Part shown: in pieces, positions 30,889 through 44,323 of the stretch
Layout of the letters: every line of letters begins with the position of its first letter
How positions within the stretch are numbered: position 1 is the stretch's first letter
NCBI RefSeq assembly: GCF_947172395.1
Contig: NC_069097.1
Coordinates: 10,214,142-10,278,141, forward strand
DNA length: 64,000 nt
Direction of reading: 5' to 3'
Source: Bicyclus anynana
Taxonomy: Eukaryota > Arthropoda > Insecta > Lepidoptera > Nymphalidae
Made by a program: the position numbers and the translations under genes
The notes under the pieces: model-generated
Seen by the model: the letters and a program-made list of their open reading frames with translations, nothing else
Told to the model about the DNA's origin: nothing
Database searches by the model: none

Positions 30889-32652
30889 GTCTCATTTATA
30901 TATGTTTTTGTTTGATGTTCTTATGAAATTATTGTTACTTGTTGTATTTCTCTTTATTAAATAATAAACAACTGTCCAATAACCAGAAAACGTGTGCCCC
31001 AGAATGAAATTCCAATTCAGTTGAAATACAAAACAAGATAGAGTAAAAAGAAATATATTATTGTGGAAAGTTAAGGCTAGATTACGCCTGGCACTGGCCT
31101 TATGTCAAATTTTACTTAAAAATAATGGAAATTGTTTACACCAATTTCTGAATATCAATCATTCATAATTTCAATCACACTCTCTCATCCAGACAATTTT
31201 CGGACGGTATATAGTAATAATAAATGTAACTATATTATATTCTGCTGACATTATTTAATAAAAATAAACAATACTAATATATTTTGGATGATGCTTGGAG
31301 GCAACTTGATCGTCTTTAACCATCATGCAAAAATGAATGAATAATTTAATATTCATTTTGATATTGTAAAGAATAAAAATAAATATCATTAAAAGAGAAA
31401 TGTTGAGTTTCTTGCTTCTTAGCAGAACCTGCCTTCCGACAGGTAGGACAAATAGTCTTTACGTAACTTTACGTTTTAAAATTAATTTATGGTTTGCCAC
31501 TACAATGACAATTAACTAATATTCATTTAAGTAAGTAATTAGTTGAATGTCTAGGTAACTCATAATTTTAAGATCAACACAAGTACCACATTCTAGCAAA
31601 TAAATTATTTGATTTGATAAAAAAAAAGTGCATATAAACTTGAAATAAGTTTATTTGAATTTTGAAAATTTGTTTAATTATTAGGTATATACGAAGTTCT
31701 TTGTTCCAAAGACACCACTGTTAACTTGAAATCTACTATTTCATACAACTTATAAAAAAACAAAAAAAAAAACTGAACATGGGAAATAGTAGGTAGGTAC
31801 AACCTCAAAATGTTAAAGCTATTATCGAGTTTTAAGAACAAATACGTGTTTAGATTTACTAAATAACATGGCCAACAGAATGTATTTAGAATTATATAGA
31901 ACATTTATTAGCTGTAAGTGACATTAAAAAATTATGCAATCATTGCAACTAATTTAATGATAAACAAATAATAATATAAAGCTTCATATGACAGTTAACC
32001 GAGGCGGACTGTACATTTCCCATTTACTTTAAAAACTACCAGAGAAGTTGTTATAAAAATGTTTAAAATTATAAAGCTACAATCACATTAGTAAAGATTA
32101 ACAACTGATTTGTTAACTTAGCGATCATATATGTACTAAGTACATTTTTCTGTATAACAGTTAAAAAGAACGTAATATTAAACAATGTACAACTGTACAG
32201 TCACCCTCAATTCTGACAAATTTAACTACGAACAGAATAATAATATTTTGTTCGCTTTAATATTATTATTATTAAAAACTATTTTCACAAGACGTATGTT
32301 TATTACATGCCTTAAATTATTTATTAAAGTAAAAATGTTTTTTTTTATAGAATAAAAAAGCTAATACACAGAAATCATAATTGTCAATAATAAAAAGTAT
32401 CAAAAAATTGACTAGAATACATAATTCATCATAGTATAAATCATACAAGTAGTAAGATATGGTATAAAGCAAATTGTCTATCTATGTATACTTTTATGTA
32501 TAACTAAATTATTTTTATTCTGCACTTAAACACAAAACACATTGTGCTGGTGTTTGAATAAATGGACGAAATGTGTAATTTTCTGTCATTTTATTGTCCA
32601 GTCTTTCGCTTCATACACATACAAGTAGTATTATTATTGTCTATCATAAATA
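30889..32652. other. Gene-poor region, middle part
   Basis: AT-rich. A retroelement-like scrap GCAGAACCTGCCTTCCGACA is at about 31420. Nothing else is supportable. Confidence 0.4.
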
Positions 32653-33135
32653 GGGATGATGACTAGGTTTGAATATATTGATTTTTATGATACATTCGGG
32701 TAAATAGGGTCAATGTTAACTAATTTATACATAAAAAGCAAAGATTGACTGGATATTTGCAAAATAAATAAGTTAATATTCCAAAATCTATTAAAAATCT
32801 TTTATCGTAATTAGATGAAAATTCATACAGTTTTAGCTTCCTTACATTAAATGTATAAATTTTATATTAAACATAAACAATAAATAACAAAGATTTTAGT
32901 AATTTTGTTTCACCGCCCATGCAAATCTAACGATCATTATGGACTTACGACGTCATTAAATCGTACCATGATGTATGGGGCGCTTTTCAGGGATCCGCGG
33001 CAGTGCCGCAAATCTGACCCTTTAAATCTCTGTAGCTCCGAAAGTAATGATCCCAGATATCCTATTACTTTTACAAAATTGCTTTACTATTAGCATACTC
33101 CTAATTTATATACAATTTAAAAAAGTCATCATCCC
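32653..33135. mobile_element. GGGATRATGAC inverted-repeat element, copy 2
   Basis: Begins GGGATGATGACTAGG and ends AAAAGTCATCATCCC, flanked by TA on both sides (32651-32652, 33136-33137), as expected of Tc1/mariner-type insertion. Homologous along its length to 21477-21959, inverted. Contains the block GGATCCGCGGCAGTGCCGCA. Confidence 0.7.
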
Positions 33136-35138
33136 TATTGTTTAGTATGAACATGTCGGGCAGAGAAGGTGAGTGTTGGCTAGTAGGAAGGGGATGCCTT
33201 CCTACTAGCCTACTAGCCTTAAACCTACTATAAGGTCACAAGTCCTTGGACCTGCTCGAGATGTTTCCTCTACCACGAAATAATGGTACAATCACTGTCG
33301 CACAATATGGATATGTTGATGTGCAAGATAAAAACAATTTAGATTCAGTATAGTATATTAAAGCCAGTTGAATAGGATTATAATTTTCATAATTGCGTAA
33401 CTTCTATGCATTGTATTTTATTTTACTGTGAATCGAAAACTCATTCACAATAAAAAAAAAGTTAACGCAGTTTCATGTCCCAGTAAAATAAAATACACTT
33501 TCAATTGTTTACATTGTAGAAGCTTTATTTTATGCAAATTGATCATACATTAAAACCGGTTTGACTAGACAGATTTTTATTAGTATTTTTTTTAATAATT
33601 ATGTATTAAACTCATAAATACAAACAATAAGTTGTTACAAATAGTTTCTGTTAAAATTAGAAGAGTATCTGAGTTTGAGTGAATACTGTATTGCAATAAT
33701 AAAAAAAAGGAGAAATGCATTAATGGAGTTAAATAAATAACTCTATTATAGTTAAATCTATGGAGTGAAATTTATACCTAATTTCATTATTATAATACTG
33801 CTAAGTGACTAAGTTTTTTTTAAATGTTATCAAGGTCCCAAATCACAATTATTAATAACATAATGTAATAAATAATTTAATAAACATGCATATTTTAATA
33901 TACTATGACTTCATTGAATAATTATATTTATATAATATATTATTCCACATAATTGAAATTTGTATTTATATATAACTCTTTCCAAACTTAGATTGGTTCA
34001 GTATCAGATTTTTTTTAAGTGATATATTATCTGTGTCGAGGAAATATTTACATTAAATACTTGATAAAACTTCACATGAAAATTTGAGCAATTATTATGA
34101 TTCAGGATATAATTGTGAAGGATGATGGAAGATCAAAGTGTACCACAACACATAGTCAAACTATTTCCACATATAGTTTATTCTATACTAAAAATAGAAA
34201 GTCATAGTAAATATTCATATTTACATAAAAATATGGAATTTACATTATAGGATGGTGCGGGTGACAGGTTAACATATTTGCAGTATGTACTTTAATTTAT
34301 GATTTATTAAACATAATACGATTACGGTCATAATTGTGATTGATTAAAGAAAGGAAGGACCGTCCACTTAATTAAGTGCCACACACTATTGCAAATTTTT
34401 ATGGAAATAGCATAAAAAAAAATTTTGTATGTAAGTTGCCTTTGATCTAGTTCATGGTTTCCTAGATTTTGTATGAAAAATGTGTCGCAATTTATCTATA
34501 CTTGAAATTTTCTTAGATGTCAATTTTAAACAACAATAATGGCTGACTATGAACCAAAGACAATCAGTAGGGTTGAGAAGTTAACCGCGGGCATCGTAAC
34601 GATATCAAGTAGGTATCGTTATATCTGAAATAATTCAACTAAAATATCCGTTACTATACGTCATCTTAAAAAACGAATACGTTCCGTATTCGTTTCATTT
34701 TCCAACTTTTCAGTTGTGTGCATTTTAGGAAATTAAATATCATTTTAAGAATATATACACCAAGGAGAAGAAGTGAATCATGAAATACATGAAAATGTTG
34801 GACATAGTAATAATAATAATATCGGTTAAGCTCGGTTTAGGATGAGTTAACTGCGAGCAAAAAGTGCCACATTGTCGCTTCCATGCTCACAGTGAGGTCG
34901 TGTCAATGTTTGTTCCATATCATCATTACTTATTTGTTTCGTTTGCAATTGTTAGTCTTGTTATTTATTTGTTGTTTGGTTGTTATATTATTGCTGATTG
35001 CTGAGTAGTGTATGACTAACAATAATATAACTAACCGAAAATTCCGACTTTCAGATGGGTGGATTTTAGGTTGAATTTCATATGGATTGATTTATTTATT
35101 AGGTATATTAAAAATATAAAAAAAAAATATGATGAAAA
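33136..35138. other. Gene-poor region with small hairpins
   Basis: AT-rich. A hairpin GGCTAGTAGGAAGG with its inverse lies at about 33176-33208. 34680-34790 contains, reversed, pieces of a repeat seen at 35460-35630 and 46130-46290 (marker TATGTCCAACGTTTTC). No gene seen. Confidence 0.45.
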
Positions 35139-35434
35139 AATACAACCGACTTCAAAATGTTAACGTACCCACGAAACTAAAAAGGGAAAGATAACATTAT
35201 TATATTTTCTACTTATTGATCATTTTGAAGTCGCTGCCAAGCCCGTCTGATGTTGACTTAAGTCGTTACTGAAAAAAACACATGACAGACAAAAATAATG
35301 TCTGAGAAACAAAAATCTTTACGGTACACCTTGAATTAATAGATTGAATACACTGGCTTGGCAGAAAATATAATGATATTATTTTTCCCTTTTTTAATTT
35401 CGTGGGTACGTTAATATTTTGAAGTCGGTTGTAT
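35139..35434. mobile_element. AACCGACTTCAAAA-type inverted-repeat element
   Basis: Left end TACAACCGACTTCAAAATGT then TAACGTACCCACGAAA; right end is its inverse, TTTCGTGGGTACGTTAATAT then TTTGAAGTCGGTTGTA. About 296 bp, non-coding. Fragments with the same GACTTCAAAA end occur near 49620, 56960-57140 and 61415. Confidence 0.75.
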
Positions 35435-36374
35435 ATATTTTTTTAAATTATTATTTGTTTTTTCTCAATTAGGTCCTTCAACTATTTTAAAATCAAAAAT
35501 CTCCATTTAAAATTGCCACTGACTTTATGAAAAAATATTCGTATGCGGAAATAATGTCGCTGCTATGTCCAACGTTTTCATGTATGTAGATTTACTTCTT
35601 CTCCATGGAGTATAATATATTCTTTGGTGCTGTGTTAATAAAGATACACATTTATTTTATTTATAAGCCACAAAGGACACAAATATTAAAATAAAAAAAT
35701 ATGTACATAATTATCGACAAGTTATAATTTCATGTATCTTTCCCGTCTCTTCAATTCATAGACAATCTAGCATTACGAAATGTCAAATTCGCAACATTTT
35801 CGTTAATCTGTAGAAATAAAACTTGTTGTGATTTCGTTTTTAGTGAAATAAATGTGATATAATAGTTAATTACAAGCAGTTTTTATGTAATTCGCGGTGT
35901 GCGCGTTAAATGAAGTGATGTGTATATAAATGATTTAGTTTAAACGGACGGTTTGTGAGAAATATGTGAATGTCGTGACGACGGATCTTTGTTTACCTTT
36001 TTTGCCATGTAAGGAAAAAAATACTATAGGCAACCTATTTGCAAAGTGTCACTGTGAATACTATCTATCATTTTTCATTACTAATAATTAATAACAGATG
36101 AGGGTATATCTTAGACTTTAATATCTTTTTCTATATATTTTAAAAACCGACCCTTAGGCAATATCAATTTACTAGGTCCATCAACATCTGGGAAACAGTG
36201 TTAAATACTGATGCCGCGAATAAAATACGTGTTCGTTCGTTCGTCATGACGTCTAGAAAAATGTGCGAAAATTTCAGACCCGCACGTATAAATAGCAAGT
36301 TATAAACAATTAAAGATTTTTAAAAATAGGGTCTACATTAATGGAAATTATTCCAAAACTGATACTGATACTGA

Positions 36375-36660
36375 AAACGTGATAGCCTAATGGATATTAC
36401 GTACGTTCGAATCAGGTCCGGAGCATGTACCTCCAACTTTTCAATTATGTTCATTTTATGAAATTAAATATCACGTGTCTCAAACGGTGAAGGAAAAACA
36501 TCGCGAGGAAACCTGCACACCAGAGAATTTTCTTAAATCTCTGCGTGTGTGAAGGCTGCCAATTGGACCAGCGTGGTGGAGTATTAGCATAACCCCTCTC
36601 ATTCTGAGAGAAGACTCGAGCTTAGCAGGGAGTTGAATATGGATTGTTAATAATGATGAT
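36375..36660 (+). mobile_element. tRNA-derived SINE, family 1, forward
   Basis: GTGATAGCCTAATGGATAT and GTTCGAATCAGGTCCGGAGC (tRNA-like head), then TCACGTGTCTCAAACGGTGA, CTCTGCGTGTGTGAAGGCTG and the end GAGCTTAGCAGGGAGTTGAA. Confidence 0.8.
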
Positions 36661-37250
36661 GATGATTCCAAAACCATTGGTGTGAAAGAATTTCCCAGGT
36701 GTTGATTGGCCTTTATTTCGATTACACAATTTCACGTTAAGTCAACTGACACATCCTACCCGCACTATCCTATAGTGCACTACACTATAAATTGTAATTT
36801 AAAAAACAAATAGGACACAACCATAACAAATATTCTATACATACTATAGTGAAAAGTTAAACACTAAATCTAATTATACAGCAACACTCATTATTTTTTT
36901 TTATAGTAAAAACCAATTAGCTACGTGGGAATATATAAAAAAAATACCAATTTAAAGGTAATATTGGATTGATTTATAATAATAAAGTACCATTTTTATC
37001 TTATTTATAAGTAGGTTTATTGAAATGCAACACTTTTCAGGCATCTGCAAAGAGTATAATATAATATAGTAGCTTGGAAATGCGCAAACATTTTATAAAT
37101 TGACTCTTCCCAACATATACTATGTATTTACAAACTGCTCTATTGTAATTCAAATATTTTATACAAATTGTACGTTTTGGTTTGTTATATGAAATAGGTC
37201 TCTCCAGGTCTGTTAAACACTTCCAACGACATCGACTATTTATCCATATA

Positions 37251-37646
37251 CAGGGTGTTCCGTAATTAATGGATAAAACGCAAACGGTAGATACAAATAC
37301 CTAGTTTTTGAGTAGTTTTCCAAAAATACCAATCTATTGTAATACTATTTTTGTAAATACTGTTTTATTTGTTTTATAAGAAGAAACTTTGAGTGCAATA
37401 ATTATTTTTCTTTCATTAAGATGACCCGAATAAAAAAAATTGTCCTATCATTTTAAAAACCTGTACCCTTATAAAGGTTGGTAAATTGGTATTAAACTTG
37501 TGTCTTCTTTTTGTAGTTACAAAGTTGCTGGTTAAAATGTTTTCAATGTAATTATTCATATTAGTTTAAGATAATTAGATGGTGGTGTTTTACCACCATC
37601 TAATTACACCAGTTTGCGTTTTGTCCATTAATTACGGGACACTCTG
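37251..37646. mobile_element. CAGGGTGTTCCGTAATTAATG inverted-repeat element
   Basis: The left end CAGGGTGTTCCGTAATTAAT and the right end, which read inward is CAGAGTGTCCCGTAATTAAT, continue as GGACAAAACGCAAAC-type arms. TATA flanks both sides. An internal hairpin TAATTAGATGGTGGT with its inverse lies near 37573-37607. Non-coding. Confidence 0.7.
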
Positions 37647-38241
37647 TATATGTCACCGGTTTAGCAAATTGACAAATCAACAGATTTTAATTGTTTATGT
37701 ATAAATGCACATATTACAGTAAATTGATGTTTTTCGTTTATTTTATGGCTATTACGTAATGTTGAAATGTTAGGTTATTTGTAGTGGCTGCATATATTAT
37801 ATCCATACTAACTAAATAGCTAATAAACAAATATGCAAGGAATTTTGCACCCGCAAATATTTCTGCTTATGGAGAAAGAGGAAAAATTATCATGTTGTAT
37901 TCCTTTTTTATATGTAAATAAAAAAAAAAATTGAAATGCGATATAAAGCCACGCAGCCATACATGAAACCTATAAAATACTCTGCCATGTTAATTATTAT
38001 GTGCAGGTTCAGAATCAAATAGTCCAGAGATGGCCAACCTCTGACAACCTATGACAGGTGTCATACACATTACCTATAAAATAATTCGTGCACGCCAATA
38101 ATAATAATAATTAAGAAATCATTTTTTTTTTATCGGAAACTGTTTTTTATTTGTAATTGAAATTAAATTACTCACATTCATGACGTTCGAAAGGTTGGTC
38201 ATCCCTGATATAGTCGTACAAGTGTGTGTGATCGTAGTACC

Positions 38242-41200
38242 TTATTCTATGATGAGGCATCGCGGTAGGTGCTCGTGGAGATAGTCGAAGAGCTCGGGAG
38301 ACGCACCGGGACAGTTCGTGAGTTCCAGCTCGCGAAGTTGTCGCAGTTGGATGAGACTCGACAAACCGCCGGAGGTAAGTAGAGGACAACCTAGAACCAT
38401 AATAATTTTTTTTTCATTTAATTATAGTTTAACAAGCAGATGGCCCACCTGATGTTCTCCATCCCCCATAACAAAGTAACTCTTCGCAAGGTCCATTTGC
38501 TAGGACCACAGTCTAGGCCTACCTGATGTTCTCAGATCCCCCATAACCAAGGAACTCTTATAGGGTTTATTTACTAGGACCACAGTCTAGGCACAGAATA
38601 CATGTTCTCCTATACTCCATAACTCCCATAACAAAGTAATTTTTTGCAGGGTCCATTTGCTAGGATCACGGTCTAGGCCTACCTGATGATCCCCCATCTC
38701 TCATAACAAAGTAACTCTCCGCAGGGTCTATTTGCTAGGACCACGGTCTTGGCCCAGCTGATGTTCCCCCATCCCCCATAACCAAGGAACTCTTATAGGG
38801 TCAACTTGCTAGGACCACAGTCTAGGCACACAATACATGTTCCCTCATCCTCCATAACAAAGTAAATCTTTGCAAGGTCCATTTGCTAGGACCACGGTCT
38901 AGGTCCACGTGATGTTCCCCCATCCCCCATAACAAAGTAACTCTTCGCAGGGTCAATTTGCTTGGACCACGGTCTAGGCCCACCTGATGTTCCGCCATCC
39001 CCCCTAACAAAGTAACTCTTTGCTGGGTACATTAGCTAGGACCATGGTCTAGTCCCTCTCGATGTTCTCCCATTTCCCATAACTAACTAACTCTTTGCAG
39101 GGTCCATTTGCTAGGACCACGGTCTAGGTCCAGCTGATGTTCCCCCAACCCCCATATAAAAGTAATTCTTTGCTGGGTATTTTTGCTAGGACCACAGTCT
39201 AGGCCCACCTGATGTTCCCTCATCCCCCAAAAAAAGGAATTCTTTGCTGGGTACATTTGCTAGGACCACAGTATTTCGGCTTGCGCACGGCAAGCCGAAA
39301 TACTGTGAATAGTGTTACTTAATGAATAGGGCATACATTATACCTAATTAATACTCATGAACATGTAGTTCACCGGCTACAATATTCACGCGATTATTCG
39401 GAGTACAATCAACAAGTCTCGAACCCATGCGATACCTTAGTCATGACTTTGTTCATGTGCACGCACCTGCCAAGGACAGCAGCTGCAGCGAGCGCATGCC
39501 GCACAGATGCTGCACGCCGAAGTCGCGCACCTGCGAGCACCAGCGCAGGAACAGCGCCACCAGCGACTGCATCGTGCTGATATAGCCCACGCCGATGTCC
39601 GTTATGTGCACGCACCTGAAAAAAAACCGTAAAGAATTTTCTCTTTTGATTATGTAAGTGCTGTAGACCCCTGGGACGTCACCGGGGGGTTTAGGCGAGT
39701 GCATAAGTATCGCCTGATGGGGCCCGAAGGCTTAAGCAGAATAGATGATTCAGCTCATCTATTCTGCTTAAGCCTTCGGACAATCTTCAAGGGCGTCTCC
39801 TCTCAGATTCAGACTTCAACTTAGAGGGCCGTTCTGGAAGGGTGTTTTGGCCTGAGTGTATAAGTCCGGGCGCCCCCGAGATTGCGATTTAAAAAGCCCA
39901 CGTTTTGGTGTCGACAGATATCGAGGACGTCATCTTCGATGGCGAAGATGCTGTGTAGGTTGTCTGTGCCACGGAAGCGTTTTCAGTCGTCATGTCATCG
40001 TCAGGATCGTTTTTAACGAATATGGGTATCATATGATATCTTACCTTATAATAACTTAAAAACTACTGTTTTATAAACATAAACGTATCATCATCAATTA
40101 TTATTTATATTATACAGGGTGCTCGCGAGTTTTCCCATAAATTCAAGGTGTTTACAAGTTCACTTATAGAAGCAGAACTGCATAACTAATATTTTTTTAA
40201 CTAAAAAATAAAAACTTTTTATGTTTTCATAGTTATTCTGTGGTTTATGGTTTCAAAGTTATTCTAATAATTTTGAGTAATCATGTAAAATATGCCGTTA
40301 TTTATCCATGCATTTTAAAATACGTCAACCATGGCAACGTCATAATTATAATGATGCATATAGGGGACATATTTTAAGATCTATTTACAAAAGAAATATA
40401 ATTATCCCCGAAAATATTAATTTTAGATATGTTCCTTGAACATTTTTATTTGATTTTCGGTAAAAAATATAACCCCAGTGTTATGGGAAATACTCCCGAG
40501 CATCCTGTATTGTCAGCTCGCTGTTACGGTCTTGAGTCAAGTTATCGTGCTCTCCGAGTCGCCACGAGAAACATTGTTTTTATCTTTACCAGACTTTAAA
40601 AGGAATAATCAATAAGTTCTAAGTTTGAACCATGTATTCACATATCACGTACCGGTCAAGCGTGAGCTCCTCGAGCTGGTTGAGGTCGCAGGCGATGTAC
40701 TCGAGCGCGTTGTCGGTGACGCGCGGGCACCAGCTCAGGTCGAGGCTGCGCAGGCGCGGCAGGTTCTCGGCCAGCAGCTCCACACCCTCGTCTGTCACCT
40801 TGCTGCAGCCGCTCAGGGACAGCACTGTCAGGTTCGGCAGCGAGTGCACTGGGGTACAGATATTTCATATTAACGTCGAGTGAATTGGGGTACAGTTATT
40901 TACTATTAGAAATAGCCAAACGAACGTAATTTTGTTAGTTGTCAGTCGCGTAATTTATGCTGTATTTGGTTTCATACAAAAGTCCATTTCCAGCTACACG
41001 GCGTCGCAAAATGAGTTGTGTTCCGACTAACTTGCGAATGAGATCTAAAATCTTGTATTGCGCAGCTTAAACGGCATGAAGTTTGCCTAAACAATTATTT
41101 CATTACATAGATAATCATTAAAATACTTTTTAATAACAAAAATAATTTATAGTAGGTATTTCTTAGAAATAAAATTATGTTAGTTAATTTTCATGCTACT

Positions 41201-43356
41201 TAATGAATGCTGCGGCTAACTTATTTGAATCCATGATTAAGGTATCTGTTTATAATAAGCATACAAACGAAAATAGGTACATATGTGATTAATACTGGAC
41301 TAGTATAAATGAAATTTTAAATTTAAGTGGAACTTTTAACCTATATAAGCAAACAAATTTCCAATCACAAGAATTAAATTACACAGTTCAAGTTCGACTT
41401 AAATTTTTCATTTGTTACTTGCAAGTCATAGTTATTTACCGATATTGACAACACCGTGGTTAGTTAGCTCCCAGCAACTGTGTAGCCTCAATATACTGAG
41501 TGATGCACTTTGTTTGGGTGAGAAATAGCCGAGCGCCGCGTCCGTTACGTGGTAGGCTTGCAACGAGAACTCGTATAATGAAGGCAAAAGTTGTGCGACT
41601 GCTCCCACCTGCGTTTTCATTAAAGTTTTTTAATTACTTTTCACAATTACAAAAGTTAAGAAGTGAGGAAGTCACACAGCGGGCGATGGAACGAGCTATG
41701 TTAGGAGTATCTCTGCGTGATCGAATCAGAAATGAGGAGATCCGCAGATGAACCATAGTCACCGACATAGCTCAACGAGTTGCGAAGCTGAAGTGGCAAT
41801 GGGCGGGGCACATAGTTCGAAGAGCCGATGGACGTTGGGGTCCCAAAGTGATCGAATGGCGAGCCCGCACTAGTAAGCGCAGTGTTGGTCGACCCCCCAC
41901 CAGGTGGACTGTCGCAGGGATTCGCTGGATGCAGGTGGCTCCGTATCGTGATGTTTGGAAGTCCCTACAAAAGGCCTATGTCCTGCAGTGGACATCCATC
42001 GGCTGATATGATGATGATGATGATGATGATGATGAGGAAGTTCTTAATTAATTAACCGACTTCAAGAAGGAGAAGGTTCTCAAGTTAATCGGTATTATTT
42101 TTTAATTATAATTTTTTTATATTAAAGCTTTAATTTAATTTCAGAAGAATTACAAAACTGAAGTTCTTAATTAATATCTATTTTTAGTTCATATGTAACC
42201 TGTCCTCTAAACATGTGGCACGTCGATTCTCGCTAACGCTAACGCTCCGAAAACTAATAAAATGTATGGGAATGACAGATCCGATCGACAACTTGATCAC
42301 GTGATCTGTCGATCATGAATGTAATTCCCTCATTCATACATTTTTTAATTTTACAAGTGTTTGTAGAAAGAGAATGACGTGCCACTTTGCTACAGGCCAT
42401 CTCAGAGATTACTCTGATTGTCTGTCTGAAATTTGTTTTCACATTTCAAATGTGACTGATAATTAAATTTACGTAAACTTCCCAATAATTACAATGTAAT
42501 AATATACGTATGAATCTAATAGTATAAAAAATTATTATTAAAATAAAATGTTCTTATGTTAAAACAAAATAAACTTACAGCCTCGTCAGCAATGTTAATG
42601 CAGTCAGTAAGCGTAAGTGAGACAATTCGAGGAGTTAGACATGCCCACAAACCAGCCTCCGTTATTTCATTGCAGCCAGTTAGTTCTAGCTCAAATAGTA
42701 CCTAAAAAGAATGACTTCTATAATATAGTTTACAAATAAAGATCAAGTAAAAATTAATCATAATAAACAACAAAACTAACCTGTAAATGATCCAATACAG
42801 CTTCTAATCCGCGATCAGTAATTGTGCATCCTTTCAAACCGATTGCATGTACATGGTGTGCCGATACGGGAAACTGTTTGATGAACTCATTTATATCATC
42901 ATCGGTGGCAGATACTAAAACGATGCCTCGTATTCCTCTCCTCACTACAGAGTTGTAAAACCTCTGCATACAGCAGCCGGACTCCGATCTCATGTCCCGA
43001 CAGTCCATCACTGCCACCAAACCGGACCACCACCGCGGCGTGGAGTATAGGATGTCACGCCATTTTGTACACACTTGTGCCAGTGATTTCCTCTCGATTG
43101 CGTTGAAATAAAGGAAAAATTTCTCGAGGAATCTGTCTTCCAGAATGAACTGGCTCCACACGAGCGGTCGCGGCGAGGGGCGGCGCCGGCGCGGGATGCG
43201 CGGTGCGGCGGCGGCGGCGGGCCCGCATAACGCATTGGCCACGCGTTCCACCACGCCGGGCGAGCGCTTGCGGCCGCGAAGACCCAGCCCCGTGATGCGG
43301 CGCGACAGCTCCGCCGAGGCGCGCTCCACGACGCCCTGTGCGGACACCGAGGACAT
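38242..43356 (-). CDS. FBXL16: FBXL16-type F-box and leucine-rich-repeat protein (6 exons, 453 aa)
   Basis: Exons in transcript order: 43356-42781, 42701-42579, 41608-41440, 40848-40653, 39615-39467, 38390-38242; GT-AG borders and all phases consistent; TAA at 38244-38242. After a basic, Ala/Pro-rich N-terminus comes the F-box region (about residues 67-120, WSQFILEDRF to LAQVCTKWRDIL), then about ten leucine-rich repeats with the family signatures LSLQAYHVTDAALGYFSP, LSGCSKVTDEGVELLAENL and LDLSWCPRVTDNALEYIACD. The end ELTNCPGASPELFDYLHEHL-PRCLIIE is nearly the vertebrate FBXL16 ending. The family are SCF ubiquitin-ligase adaptor proteins; vertebrate FBXL16 is mainly neural. The start is uncertain: the frame is open upstream to 43444, where TTAG could be an acceptor from an earlier exon, so ATG 43356 is simply the first in-frame ATG. 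Vertebrate length is about 480 aa. Confidence 0.92.
38430..39290 (-). repeat. Minisatellite, about 75-bp units, in the last FBXL16 intron
   Basis: About eleven diverged units carry CATTTGCTAGGACCACAGTC, TAGGCCCACCTGATGTTC and CCCATAACAAAGTAACTCTT. Successive TCTAGG marks are mostly 72-76 bp apart, with one spacing near 86. The array ends in the palindrome at 39267-39307. Long open frames on - are a result of the periodicity. Confidence 0.8.
39267..39307. repeat. Perfect palindrome at the end of the minisatellite
   Basis: CACAGTATTTCGGCTTGC, loop GCACG, then the exact inverse. The left arm starts inside the last minisatellite unit (GGACCACAGT). Confidence 0.8.
39724..39779. repeat. 25-bp-arm perfect hairpin in FBXL16 intron
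   Basis: CCGAAGGCTTAAGCAGAATA GATGA, loop TTCAGC, then the exact inverse. It lies within a repeat (about 39660-39880) related in reverse to the right edge of the window (63835-64000). Confidence 0.85.
40115..40507. mobile_element. CAGGGTGCTCGCGAG inverted-repeat element
   Basis: Left CAGGGTGCTCGCGAGTTTTC CCATAA; the right end read inward is CAGGATGCTCGGGAGTATTT CCCATAA. About 393 bp without coding content, in the FBXL16 intron 3' of exon 4. Confidence 0.7.
41650..42040 (+). mobile_element. RTE-like LINE 3' fragment with (GATGAT)n tail
   Basis: The translation carries MERAMLGVSLRDRIRNEEIR, then after a TGA stop AKLKWQWAGHIVRRADGRWG and SVGRPPTRWT, the usual C-terminal end of RTE-type endonuclease/reverse-transcriptase proteins. 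It ends in a GATGAT microsatellite tail (42009-42034). Opposite in strand to its host gene FBXL16. 5'-truncated, non-functional. Confidence 0.8.
42213..42388. mobile_element. GTGGCACGTC inverted-repeat element
   Basis: CATGTGGCACGTCGATTCTC at the left and GAGAATGACGTGCCACTTTG at the right are inverse. The interior also folds (GGGAATGACAGATCCGATCG against CGATCATGAATGTAATTCCC). About 176 bp, in the FBXL16 intron 5' of exon 3. Confidence 0.6.
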
Positions 43357-44323
43357 CTTCACTTTGACGCGGCGAATGGTGTCGCCGGGCCGCCCGCCGC
43401 CTGAGCCTGCCCCGCCCGCACCTTGCTCACAACCCGCCACGGCGCTAATCCATTTGCAAAAGATATACTATTATTTTTCATTTTATTAACCAAGACAATG
43501 AATGAAGAAAAAAGTGGAATGCCCCCTTCCAGCTTCCTGTGTCTTTGATACCTATAAGCCAAGCACCACTAAAAATAAAACTGGCCAAGTGAAAGTCGGA
43601 CTGGTGCACATAGAGTTCTGTTATTTTGGTTAAAATATCATGTTTCTTGTATGGGAGTCCTTAAATACTATTTTATTATATTTATTGTTATAGTGGCAAC
43701 AGAAATACATAATCTGTGAAAATTTCAACTGTCTAACTATCATGGTTCATAAGAAAGCCTGGAAACAAACAAATGTATGGTCTAAAAGATAGCTAAGTCC
43801 TTAGTAATAGGGTCCACTTTTACCCATCAGGTACAGAACCCTAAAAACAGAGAGAGATCATTTATTTGCCAATTAATATAATTTTTCAAACAAGCTTTGC
43901 CCTAGTTTCATGTAATTGTGAAAAAGATAAAAAAAATTCAACTGATTACACTACTTTTCATAGGACATATTATATTTTATTGATGCTGGAGCTGACAGGG
44001 TATTAAAATATTAGTAGCTAAATGCTAAATTAAACATTATTATTCTAAAATAAATAACGTATATGTGTACACTTTTTACATGATTTGCAAGAAATGTTTT
44101 TGTGTTTCTTACATTGAATTTAATATAGTATTATTATAGTGGACCTTATAGGCAAGTAAGGAAGATTTCTATATTTAAAACTATTGAGATATTGAAGTAA
44201 ATAAAAAAAGCCTCATTGGTAAAGCTGCATCAACAGTAAAGTCAAATAACAAATATACAATTTAACAAAAAAAAAATAAAAGGCAAGTATACAATTTATA
44301 ACATAACACTAATATTTATATTA

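Noticed and set aside
30648..30926. 92-codon open frame on +
   Set aside because: It is entirely within a reverse SINE family 1 copy.
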